Source: JBQCHF01 sp051953655 (GTDB lineage: Bacteria > Actinomycetota > Actinomycetes > Motilibacterales > Motilibacteraceae). From it: DNA of 24,131 bases. Both the position numbers and the translations under genes were made by a program. The stretch lies in contig JBQCIO010000326.1 of NCBI GenBank assembly GCA_051953655.1, forward strand, positions 1 through 24,131, given 5' to 3'. This document shows positions 14,470 through 20,447 of the stretch, piece by piece. The notes under the pieces are model-generated. The model searched no databases. It had not been told where the DNA came from and was given only the letters and a program-made list of their open reading frames with translations. Numbering within the stretch: position 1 is the first letter of the stretch; each line of letters starts with the position of its first letter.

Positions 14470-16106
14470 GCCGCCCGCTCGACGTGGCACCCGGCTCGCC
14501 CACCGGTCGGGACAACGGGAGCAGCCGCAGCAGCCGGCCGCTCATCGTCGTCGGCGACGTGCTGCTCGACCAGGACATTGAGGGTGAGGTCACCCGCGTC
14601 TGCAACGACGCCCCGGCCCCGGTGCTGGACGAGAGGCGGAGCATCGAGCGGCCCGGCGGAGCCGGGCTGGCCGCGCTGCTGGCCGCTCAGGACGGCCGGG
14701 AGGTCGTGCTGGTCACCGCCCTGGGCGAGGACGAGGCCGCTCGCCGGGTGCGCGACCTGCTGCGCGGCAAGGTGCGCATCGTCGCGCTGGCCGACCGGCA
14801 CGCGACCCGGCAGAAGATCCGGCTGCGGGCGCAGGGGACCTCGCTGGCCCGGCTCGACCGCGGGGGCCCCGGCGACGTCGACCCCGACAGCGCCCCCGCC
14901 GACCTCGGGCAGCTGCTCGGCTCGGCCTCGGCGGTGCTGGTCTCGGACTACGCCGGCGGCATCACCTCGCTCGAGCCGGTGCGGGCCGCCGTCGCAGCAG
15001 CGGCCCGGAAGGTGCCCGTGGTGTGGGACCCGCACCCGCGCGGCGCGCAGCCGGTCGCCGGCTGCCACGTCGTCACCCCCAACGAGTCCGAGGCCAAGGC
15101 GCTGTCCGGCGTCGACGAGACGGGCCTGCGCGGGCTGGCGCTGGTCGAGCGGCGGGCCGCCGCCCTGGTGCAGCGATGGGGCGTGCGGGCCGTCACCGTG
15201 ACCCTGGGCCACCGCGGCGCCCTGCTCTCCTACGGCGAGGGCGCGCCCATGGTGGCTCCAGCGCCCGCCGCACCGCCGTCGGACCCCTGCGGGGCCGGCG
15301 ACCGGTTCGCGGTGTCGCTCGCCGGCGCCCTGGCGGACGGCGACGTGCCCAGCGACGCGGTGCTCACCGCGGTGCGTGCAGCCTCGGCCTACGTGGCCGC
15401 CGGCGGCGCAGCCGCGGTGCTCGGCGCCGGCGACGAGGAGGTGCCGACTCCGGCCGCCTCGCGCAGCTCCCACCCCGCGGGCCGCGAGGGGACCCACCCG
15501 CACCTCGAGTCGGTCCTCGCCTCGGCCCGGGCCGGCGGCGGCACGGTGGTCGCCACCGGCGGTTGCTTCGACCTGCTGCACGCGGGGCACATCGCGACCC
15601 TGCGGGCCGCCCGCGAGCTCGGCGACTGCCTCGTGGTCTGCCTCAACAGCGACGCCTCGGTGCGCCGGCTCAAGGGCGAGACCCGGCCGCTGGTGCCGCA
15701 GGAGGACCGGGTGCGGGTGCTCGAGGCGCTCGAGTGCGTCGACGCCGTCGTGGTCTTCGACGAGGACTCCCCCGAGGCCGTGCTGGAGCGGATCCGGCCG
15801 GAGGTGTGGGTGAAGGGCGGGGACTACGCGGAGGCGAGCCTGCCCGAGTCGGCGCTGGTCCGGACTTGGGGCGGGCACACCGTCGTGCTGCCCTACCTGG
15901 ACGGGCGCTCGACCACGACCCTCGTCGAGACCATCGCCGACCGCGCCGGCGGCCGCTCGAGCGCGGCCGACGTCGTCGACCTCACCGACCCGCGGCGGGC
16001 GTGGCAGAAGAGCTCCGACGCAGCGTCGGAGAGCAGTGAGCAGCACACCGAGCATCGACTGGCCGCCCACCGGCGGTCGGAGCCGATCCGAGAGGAGAAC
16101 TCGTGA
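14466..16106 (+). CDS. hldE: Bifunctional D-glycero-beta-D-manno-heptose-7-phosphate kinase / heptose-1-phosphate adenylyltransferase
   Basis: 546 residues. Kinase half (about 25-325): ribokinase/PfkB fold with LIVVGDVLLDQDIEGEVTR, ERPGGAGLAALLAAQ, VWDPHPRG, VVTPNESEAKAL, and the catalytic DPCGAGDRFAVSLAGAL (GAGD near residue 276). Adenylyltransferase half (about 355-505): GGCFDLLHAGH with the HxGH motif, VCLNSDASVRRLKGETRP, WVKGGDYAEASLPE, and GRSTTTLVETI. The kinase phosphorylates heptose 7-phosphate at O-1. After GmhB acts, the second half makes ADP-heptose. A linker of about 30 residues (SSHPAGREGTHPHLES) joins the domains. The last about 45 residues (DVVDLTDPRRAWQ, then a Ser/Glu/His-rich tail) are extra to the family. 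GTG 14466 overlaps the gmhA stop. Confidence 0.95.
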   Translation: MSRPLDVAPGSPTGRDNGSSRSSRPLIVVGDVLLDQDIEGEVTRVCNDAPAPVLDERRSIERPGGAGLAALLAAQDGREVVLVTALGEDEAARRVRDLLRGKVRIVALADRHATRQKIRLRAQGTSLARLDRGGPGDVDPDSAPADLGQLLGSASAVLVSDYAGGITSLEPVRAAVAAAARKVPVVWDPHPRGAQPVAGCHVVTPNESEAKALSGVDETGLRGLALVERRAAALVQRWGVRAVTVTLGHRGALLSYGEGAPMVAPAPAAPPSDPCGAGDRFAVSLAGALADGDVPSDAVLTAVRAASAYVAAGGAAAVLGAGDEEVPTPAASRSSHPAGREGTHPHLESVLASARAGGGTVVATGGCFDLLHAGHIATLRAARELGDCLVVCLNSDASVRRLKGETRPLVPQEDRVRVLEALECVDAVVVFDEDSPEAVLERIRPEVWVKGGDYAEASLPESALVRTWGGHTVVLPYLDGRSTTTLVETIADRAGGRSSAADVVDLTDPRRAWQKSSDAASESSEQHTEHRLAAHRRSEPIREENS

Positions 16107-16174
16107 CCGACCCGGTCACCAGCAGCAACCAGCCCGCAGCAAGCACACGCACGACATCTACTGGAGGAGACCGA

Positions 16175-16867
16175 ATGGACAGCGCGGGCTTGGGCACGGT
16201 GCTCGTCACCGGCGGGGCGAGCGGCCTCGGGGCGGCCCTGGTCGAGGCGGTGACCGCCGCCGGCGGCCGCGCCGTCGTGCTCGACCTGGTGCAGCCGCCG
16301 GCCGACGTCGACCACGAGGTCGTGGACCTCTCCGACGGACGGGCCGCCGAGGACGCCGTCACCCGGCTCGCCGAGCGCGTCGGCGGGATCGACGCCGTCG
16401 TCACCGCGGCCGGCACCGACGCCTGCGGCACGCTGTCGGACGTGCCCGCCGAGCAGTGGGAGAAGGTGGTGCTCGTCAACCTGCTCGGCACCGCCGCCGT
16501 GGTGCGCGCCGCGCTGCCCTACCTCGAGCGCTCGCAGGGCAAGGTCGTCACCGTGTCCAGCACCCTGGGCATCAAGGCGCTCTCCGACGCGACGGCCTAC
16601 TGCGCCTCGAAGTTCGGCGTGGTCGGGTTCACCCGGGCCCTGGCCGCCGAGCTGGCCGGCCGGGTGGGCGTCACGATGCTCATCCCGGGCGGCATGAAGA
16701 CGGCGTTCTTCGACGGCCGACCGGACCAGTACAAGCCGGGTCCGGACGCCAAGCTGAACGACCCGCGCGACGTCGCCCAGGCGGTGCTCACCGTGCTGCG
16801 CCAGCCGCCGGGCTGCGAGATCCGCGAGCTGGTGGTCGCGGCCAGCGAGGAGCCGTCTTGGCCGTAA
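16175..16867 (+). CDS. Classical short-chain dehydrogenase/reductase
   Basis: 230 residues from ATG 16175. The cofactor motif is VLVTGGASGLGAALVEAV, with Asp after the second strand (VVLDLV), pointing to NAD(H). VVTAAGTDACG is the NAG-like segment. Catalytic Ser is in VVTVSSTLGIKAL, and Tyr/Lys in AYCASKFGVVGFTRAL. GGMKTAFFDGRPDQY forms the lid. Size and motifs fit classical SDRs, not the extended HldD epimerase. Its place between hldE and a GT9 gene suggests it modifies the heptose or a related sugar, which is inference. Two starts are plausible: ATG 16175 with GGAGGAG upstream, or in-frame GTG 16103 with AGGAG upstream and a GTGA overlap with hldE, adding 24 polar residues. I prefer 16175 because SDRs begin just before the cofactor motif. 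Confidence 0.85.
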   Translation: MDSAGLGTVLVTGGASGLGAALVEAVTAAGGRAVVLDLVQPPADVDHEVVDLSDGRAAEDAVTRLAERVGGIDAVVTAAGTDACGTLSDVPAEQWEKVVLVNLLGTAAVVRAALPYLERSQGKVVTVSSTLGIKALSDATAYCASKFGVVGFTRALAAELAGRVGVTMLIPGGMKTAFFDGRPDQYKPGPDAKLNDPRDVAQAVLTVLRQPPGCEIRELVVAASEEPSWP

Positions 16868-17844
16868 GCCGTCCCCCGCACGGGAACGCCGGCCGATCGC
16901 AGCGCGAGGACCCTCGTCGGGTCCTCGCGCTGCGCGCGCTCCGCCTCGGCGACCTGCTCACCGCGCTGCCTGCGCTGCGGGCCGCCCGGCGCTGGTGGGC
17001 CCCGGTGCCGCTGGTGCTCGCCGCGCCGCGGGCCGTCGGGGAGCTGGCGGTGGCCGTCGGAGCAGCCGACGCGGTGCTGCCGGCCGGGCCGCTCGAGCCG
17101 GTCCCGTGGGAGGGGCCGCCGCCGGTCGCGGCGCTGAACCTGCACGGCAGCGGGCCGCAGAGCCACCGGCTGCTGCTGGCGACCCGACCGCGCGAGCTGG
17201 TCGCCTACGCCTCGTCGGAGCTGGGCGTCGACGGGCCGCGCTGGGACCCGGACGAGCACGAGGTCGAGCGCTGGAACCGGCTGCTGTCCTGGGCCGGTGC
17301 CGGACCCCGGCTGCAGGACCTGCGGGTCGAGCTGCCCGGCGGGTCGGTGGCGCCGGGAGCGGTGGTCGTCCACCCGGGGACGGCTCAGGTCTCGCGGCGC
17401 TGGCCGGCCGAGCGCTTCGCGGCGGTGGCCGCGGCACTGGCCGCCGACGGCGCCCGCGTGGTCGTCACCGGCGGTGCGGACGAGACCGAGCTGGTGACCT
17501 CGGTGGTGCGCGCCGCCGGGCTGCCCGCCGACGCGGCCCTGGCCGGGGCCGTCGACCTGCCCGGGTTGGTCCGCCTGGTGCAGCACGCCGCGCTGGTCGT
17601 CTCCGGCGACACCGGGATCGCGCACCTGGCCACCGCGACGGGGACACCGTCGGTGCGGATGTTCGGGCCGGTCCCCCCGACCCGGTGGGGGCCGCTGCTC
17701 GACGTCGAGCGGCACGTCGTGCTCTACCGGGGCGACGGCGGCACCGGCGAGCCGTTCGCCGACCACCAAGACCCGGGCCTGCTGCGCATCGGCGTCGACG
17801 AGGTCCTCGACGCTGCCCGCCCGCTGCTGCCGGCCCGCTGCTGA
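16858..17844 (+). CDS. Glycosyltransferase family 9 (heptosyltransferase-like), second copy
   Basis: 328 residues. N-terminal GT-B opening RRVLALRALRLGDLLTALPALRAARRWW. C-terminal donor domain VVVHPGTAQVSRRWPAERFAAVA, VVVTGGADETELV, and the signature ALVVSGDTGIAHLATATGTPSVRMFGPVPPTRWGP. This is the stronger match of the two GT9 proteins to ADP-heptose:LPS heptosyltransferases. The two copies are clearly diverged, so they probably add heptose to different positions or acceptors. The start is TTG 16858, with GAGGAG 5 nt upstream and a 10-nt overlap with the SDR gene; no ATG or GTG is available before the domain. A 13-bp hairpin lies inside codons about 15-25. It ends the operon, and its stop codon lies within a hairpin. 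Confidence 0.9.
   Translation: MAVSRPPHGNAGRSQREDPRRVLALRALRLGDLLTALPALRAARRWWAPVPLVLAAPRAVGELAVAVGAADAVLPAGPLEPVPWEGPPPVAALNLHGSGPQSHRLLLATRPRELVAYASSELGVDGPRWDPDEHEVERWNRLLSWAGAGPRLQDLRVELPGGSVAPGAVVVHPGTAQVSRRWPAERFAAVAAALAADGARVVVTGGADETELVTSVVRAAGLPADAALAGAVDLPGLVRLVQHAALVVSGDTGIAHLATATGTPSVRMFGPVPPTRWGPLLDVERHVVLYRGDGGTGEPFADHQDPGLLRIGVDEVLDAARPLLPARC
16901..16931 (+). other. Strong RNA hairpin inside the start of the second GT9 gene
   Basis: AGCGCGAGGACCC (16901-16913) and its exact complement (16919-16931) enclose a 5-nt loop TCGTC. It begins 43 nt after the TTG start. Such a stem so early in a gene with a rare start could slow translation or cause partial termination. This is inference; the sequence shows only the repeat. 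Confidence 0.5.
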
Positions 17845-17859
17845 GCCACGGGCCGGCAG
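17827..17859. terminator. Bidirectional hairpin terminator at the end of the heptose operon
   Basis: CTGCCGGCCCG (17827-17837) and CGGGCCGGCAG (17849-17859) are perfect 11-bp arms around an 11-nt loop that contains the TGA stop of the second GT9 gene. It lies between convergent genes (next stop at 17872), so it can serve both. No T-tract is present. Confidence 0.55.
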
Positions 17860-17871
17860 CGACGCGCTACC

Positions 17872-18447
17872 TCACCTGCCGCGGTGGGAGAAGTGGTCGC
17901 GCAGCCGGTCCACCAGCCCGGTGCCGGGAGCCAGCAGCTTGTCCAGCGGGGGGTGGTCCGGGGCCGCCGGGTGCGGGCGGGTCGGAGCGACCTTCTTGGC
18001 CTTCTCCACCCGCGCGCCGAGCTCGCGCAGCTGCTCGGGCTCGACATGGGCGCGCAGCTGCGGGAACAGCTCGCCCTCCTCCTCGGCCACGTGGTGGCGG
18101 ATCTCGCGGATCAGCCGGCCGAGCAGCTCGTCGAAGCGGGTGTCGGTGGGCGCGAGGCCCTCGAGGTCCTTCATGGTGCGCTCGGCCTCGGCGTGCTCGT
18201 CCACCTCGCGCTCGGCCAGCTCGGCCCCGCCGGGGACGTGGTCGCGGTAGGCCGGGTAGACGTAGGCCTCCTCGGCCACCGAGTGCCGGACCAGCTCGGT
18301 GATCGCCCGGTCGGCGAGGGTGCGGCGGCGGTCCGGGTCCGTGGTGCTCTCGATCTCGGCGAAGATCTGCTCGACCTCGCGGTGGTCGGTCACCAGGATG
18401 CTGATGACGTCGTTCCCGCCCGGGCGGTCGGTGGTCTGCTCGCTCAT
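17872..18447 (-). CDS. Canonical hemerythrin-like HHE domain protein
   Basis: 191 residues. All HHE ligand motifs are intact: ILVTDHREVEQIFAEIE (helix 1), LVRHSVAEEAYVYPAYRDH (helix 2, HxxxEE..YP), DEHAEAERTMKDLE (helix 3) and IRHHVAEEEGELFPQLRAH (helix 4). This is the common actinobacterial four-helix di-iron protein associated with redox stress. A Pro/His tail (APTRPHPAAPDHPPLDKLL) follows. ATG 18447 has GGGAG upstream. It is transcribed divergently from the MarR-family gene, so that regulator may control both; a sigma-B-type promoter also lies upstream. Of the three HHE proteins here it is the most complete. Confidence 0.9.
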   Translation of the reverse strand: MSEQTTDRPGGNDVISILVTDHREVEQIFAEIESTTDPDRRRTLADRAITELVRHSVAEEAYVYPAYRDHVPGGAELAEREVDEHAEAERTMKDLEGLAPTDTRFDELLGRLIREIRHHVAEEEGELFPQLRAHVEPEQLRELGARVEKAKKVAPTRPHPAAPDHPPLDKLLAPGTGLVDRLRDHFSHRGR

Positions 18448-18501
18448 GTCGCTCCCGCTGCTCGAGGTCGGCTGCCGGCGCCAGCGGCCGACCCGGCGCC
18501 G

Positions 18502-18526
18502 CTACCCGGTGGACCCGGTCCCAAGC
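18502..18526 (-). promoter_or_regulatory. Sigma-B/F-type promoter, GCTT-N15-GGGTAG
   Basis: On the minus strand, GCTT (18526-18523), a 15-nt spacer, then GGGTAG (18507-18502), 54 nt before the hemerythrin-like ATG at 18447. It matches GNNT-N14-16-GGGTA. Confidence 0.5.
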
Positions 18527-18569
18527 CGCTGAACGCCCCTCCCGCACCGCGTCCGCTCGCCGTCATCTC

Positions 18570-18583
18570 CTTGAGTGTTCAAG
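18570..18583. promoter_or_regulatory. Putative MarR operator CTTGA-GTGT-TCAAG
   Basis: A perfect inverted repeat CTTGA(N4)TCAAG at 18570-18583 resembles the TTGA-N4-TCAA sites of many MarR-family repressors. It overlaps the -35 region (TTGAGT, 18571-18576) of the adjacent marR-like gene, which implies autoregulation. It also lies upstream of the divergent hemerythrin-like promoter. Confidence 0.6.
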
Positions 18584-18591
18584 CACCGTCG

Positions 18592-18604
18592 TAGAGTGAG
18601 CAGC
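18592..18604 (+). promoter_or_regulatory. Leaderless promoter of the MarR-family gene (TAGAGT then 7 nt to GTG)
   Basis: TAGAGT (18592-18597) fits the actinobacterial -10 TANNNT and is followed by exactly 7 nt before GTG 18605. This is the spacing expected when transcription starts at the start codon. The gene has no Shine-Dalgarno, in agreement. Confidence 0.6.
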
Positions 18605-19087
18605 GTGACCCGATGGCTGACCGACGACGAGCAGCGCGCCTGGCGCGCCTACCTCGCCGCCACCTCGCAGCTGGGGGCCGCCCTCGAACGGCAGCTGCAG
18701 CACGACGCTGGCCTTCCGCACGCCTACTACGAGATCCTGGTGCGCCTGTCCGAGGCGCCGGACCGCAGCCTGCGGATGAGCGAGCTGGCGAGCACCTCGC
18801 TGCAGTCGCGCAGCCGGCTCTCCCACGCCGTGACCCGGCTGGAGGAGCGCGGCTGGGTGCGCCGGGAGGACTGCCCGTCGGACCGTCGCGGGCAGCTCGC
18901 GGTCCTCACCGACGACGGCTTCGCGGCGCTGGCCGAGGCCGCGCCGGGCCACGTCGAGGCGGTGCGCACGCTGCTGCTGGACGCCCTCACCCCGGAGCAG
19001 GTCAAGGCGCTGGGCGAGATCTGCACGGCGGTGGCCGGCCGCGTCCAGGAGGTCGAGGGGCGCGCCGCGGGCGACACGGCCGACTGA
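18605..19087 (+). CDS. MarR-family transcriptional regulator
   Basis: 160 residues. Winged helix-turn-helix: HAYYEILVRLSEAPDRSLRMSELASTSLQSRSRLSHAVTRLEERGWVRREDCPSDRRGQLAVLTDDG. The recognition helix is SRSRLSHAVTRLEERG, and the wing contains the D-R-R-G conserved in MarR proteins. The flanking helices (N-terminal QRAWRAYLAATSQLGAALERQL and C-terminal LTPEQVKALGEICTAVAGRVQ) form the dimer interface. Members repress genes until a small ligand or oxidant binds. GTG 18605 is chosen because a leaderless -10 lies 7 nt upstream; the alternative GTG 18575 is inside the operator. The likely targets are itself and the divergent hemerythrin-like gene. Confidence 0.9.
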   Translation: MTRWLTDDEQRAWRAYLAATSQLGAALERQLQHDAGLPHAYYEILVRLSEAPDRSLRMSELASTSLQSRSRLSHAVTRLEERGWVRREDCPSDRRGQLAVLTDDGFAALAEAAPGHVEAVRTLLLDALTPEQVKALGEICTAVAGRVQEVEGRAAGDTAD

Positions 19088-19132
19088 TCCGACCGGCCGC
19101 ACGACACCTGCCTCGGGTGGCAGGCTCAGGGC

Positions 19133-19648
19133 ATGGACTTCGCGAAGGACCGGTCCGCCAAGGGGGACGACGCGCGCGAGGGCGTCGGGCCGCGGGCGCA
19201 GCCGGGCTTCTTCGAGCTCGGCACCGACGGGCCGACGGTCGTGCTGGTCGGCATCGACGAGTCCTCGACCAGCTGGCGCGCGGCGGCCTACGCCGTCGGC
19301 CTGGCCCGCCGGCAGGGCGCCCGCCTGGTGACCGTGCACGTGCGCCCACCGTTGGGACTCGGTGCCGCGTCGGCGGCCGGGACGATCGCCATGGAGGAGG
19401 CCGCGCACGAGATCGCCGACTCGGTGCGCGCCACCGTGGAGTCCTCGCTCGCACCGCTCCTGGCCACGCCGGTGACCCACCTCGAGCGCTCCGGCGACCC
19501 CTACGGCGAGCTGGTCAAGGTGGCCGAGGAGGTGTGCGCGGAGGCCGTGATCGTCGGGGCGTCGACCAAGGCCGGCCACCGGCTCATCGGCTCCCTCGCC
19601 GTCCGGCTGGTGCGCGCCGGGCGCTGGCCGGTCACCGTCGTTCCCTAG
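19133..19648 (+). CDS. Universal stress protein (UspA family), single domain
   Basis: 171 residues. A polar N-terminal extension of about 30 residues precedes the domain: TVVLVGIDESSTSWRAAAYAVGLARRQGARLVTVHVRPP (first strand, nucleotide Asp, and helix), a middle helix MEEAAHEIADSVRATVESSLAPLL, then VKVAEEVCAEAVIVGAS and GHRLIGSLAVRLVRAGRWPVTVVP. The usual ATP loop G-x2-G-x9-G-S/T is changed to GASTKAGHRLIGS, so nucleotide binding is uncertain. UspA proteins help survival under stress, hypoxia or stationary phase. It follows the MarR-family gene by 45 nt on the same strand and may be co-transcribed. Confidence 0.88.
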   Translation: MDFAKDRSAKGDDAREGVGPRAQPGFFELGTDGPTVVLVGIDESSTSWRAAAYAVGLARRQGARLVTVHVRPPLGLGAASAAGTIAMEEAAHEIADSVRATVESSLAPLLATPVTHLERSGDPYGELVKVAEEVCAEAVIVGASTKAGHRLIGSLAVRLVRAGRWPVTVVP

Positions 19649-19738
19649 ACGCCCCGTCTCGAGCTGGTGGTTGGCCGGGCGGGAGCCGGGCAGCCTCCCC
19701 GTCGACCGGGCGGCACGCCCGGACGGCGGAGGGAGCGC

Positions 19739-20422
19739 ATGGTGGCCGGAGCGCCCGGTGTCCTGCTCGACGTCGACGGCACGCTCGTCGACACGTCCTA
19801 CCTGCACGCGGTCTGCTGGGCCGAGGCGCTCGCCCAGAGCGGGCACGTGCTGCCGATGGCCGCGGTGCACCGCTGCGTGGGGATGGGGTCGGACATGCTG
19901 CTCGACCACCTCGTCGGCGAGGACCGCGACCGCTCCGCCGACCAGACGCTGACCGACGCGCACAGCGCGCTCTACCGGCAGTGGTGGGGCCGGCTGCGCC
20001 CGCTGCCGGGTGCCCGCGACCTGGTCCGCGGGCTCGCCGACCGGGGCCTGCGGGTGGTGCTGGCCTCCAGCGCGCAGCCGGACGAGCTGGCCGAGCTGCA
20101 GCGCGTGCTCGACGCCGGCGACGCGGTGGCCGCGGCCACCAGCTCCGGTGACGCGGAGACGTCCAAGCCGGCACCGGACCTCGTGCAGGCCGCCCTGGAA
20201 CGCGGCGGCGTGGACCCGGAGCGGACCTGCTTCGTGGGCGACTCGGTGTGGGACGTCGAGGCGGCCGCGAGGGCCGGCATCCCGTGCATCGGGGTGACCT
20301 GCGGCGGCACCAGCGACGCCGAGCTGACGGGGGCCGGCGCCGTCGAGGTGCACGACGATCCCGAGCACCTGCTGGAGAACCTGGGCTCGAGCGTGCTGCT
20401 GAAGCGCGCCGGGCTGGCGTGA
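19739..20422 (+). CDS. HAD-superfamily phosphatase (phosphoglycolate phosphatase / beta-phosphoglucomutase-like)
   Basis: 227 residues. Motif I is LLDVDGTLVDTSYLHAVCW (Asp11, Asp13). An alpha-helical cap follows (HRCVGMGSDMLLDHLVGEDRDRS). Motif II is VVLASSAQPDELAELQ, motif III lysine is in SGDAETSKPAPDLVQAALE, and motif IV is CFVGDSVWDVEAAARAGIPCIGVTCGGTS. This subfamily hydrolyses small sugar phosphates or phosphoglycolate; the exact substrate is not visible. ATG 19739 has GGAGGGAG 3-10 nt upstream; the open frame from 19667 is not needed. It is 90 nt after the universal stress gene. Confidence 0.9.
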   Translation: MVAGAPGVLLDVDGTLVDTSYLHAVCWAEALAQSGHVLPMAAVHRCVGMGSDMLLDHLVGEDRDRSADQTLTDAHSALYRQWWGRLRPLPGARDLVRGLADRGLRVVLASSAQPDELAELQRVLDAGDAVAAATSSGDAETSKPAPDLVQAALERGGVDPERTCFVGDSVWDVEAAARAGIPCIGVTCGGTSDAELTGAGAVEVHDDPEHLLENLGSSVLLKRAGLA

Positions 20423-20435
20423 GCCCCTCGGTCGC

Positions 20436-20447
20436 TAGTCTCGCCGA
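20436..20447 (+). promoter_or_regulatory. Leaderless promoter of the Nudix gene (TAGTCT then 6 nt to GTG)
   Basis: TAGTCT (20436-20441) fits TANNNT and ends 6 nt before GTG 20448, and there is no Shine-Dalgarno. A separate leaderless transcript for the Nudix gene is therefore likely even though it lies only 25 nt after the HAD gene. Confidence 0.45.

Noticed and set aside
16175..16867. SDR as HldD epimerase
   Set aside because: It is about 230 residues with classical-SDR YxxxK spacing and a C-terminal end typical of FabG-like proteins. HldD is an extended SDR of about 310 residues with a different glycine motif.
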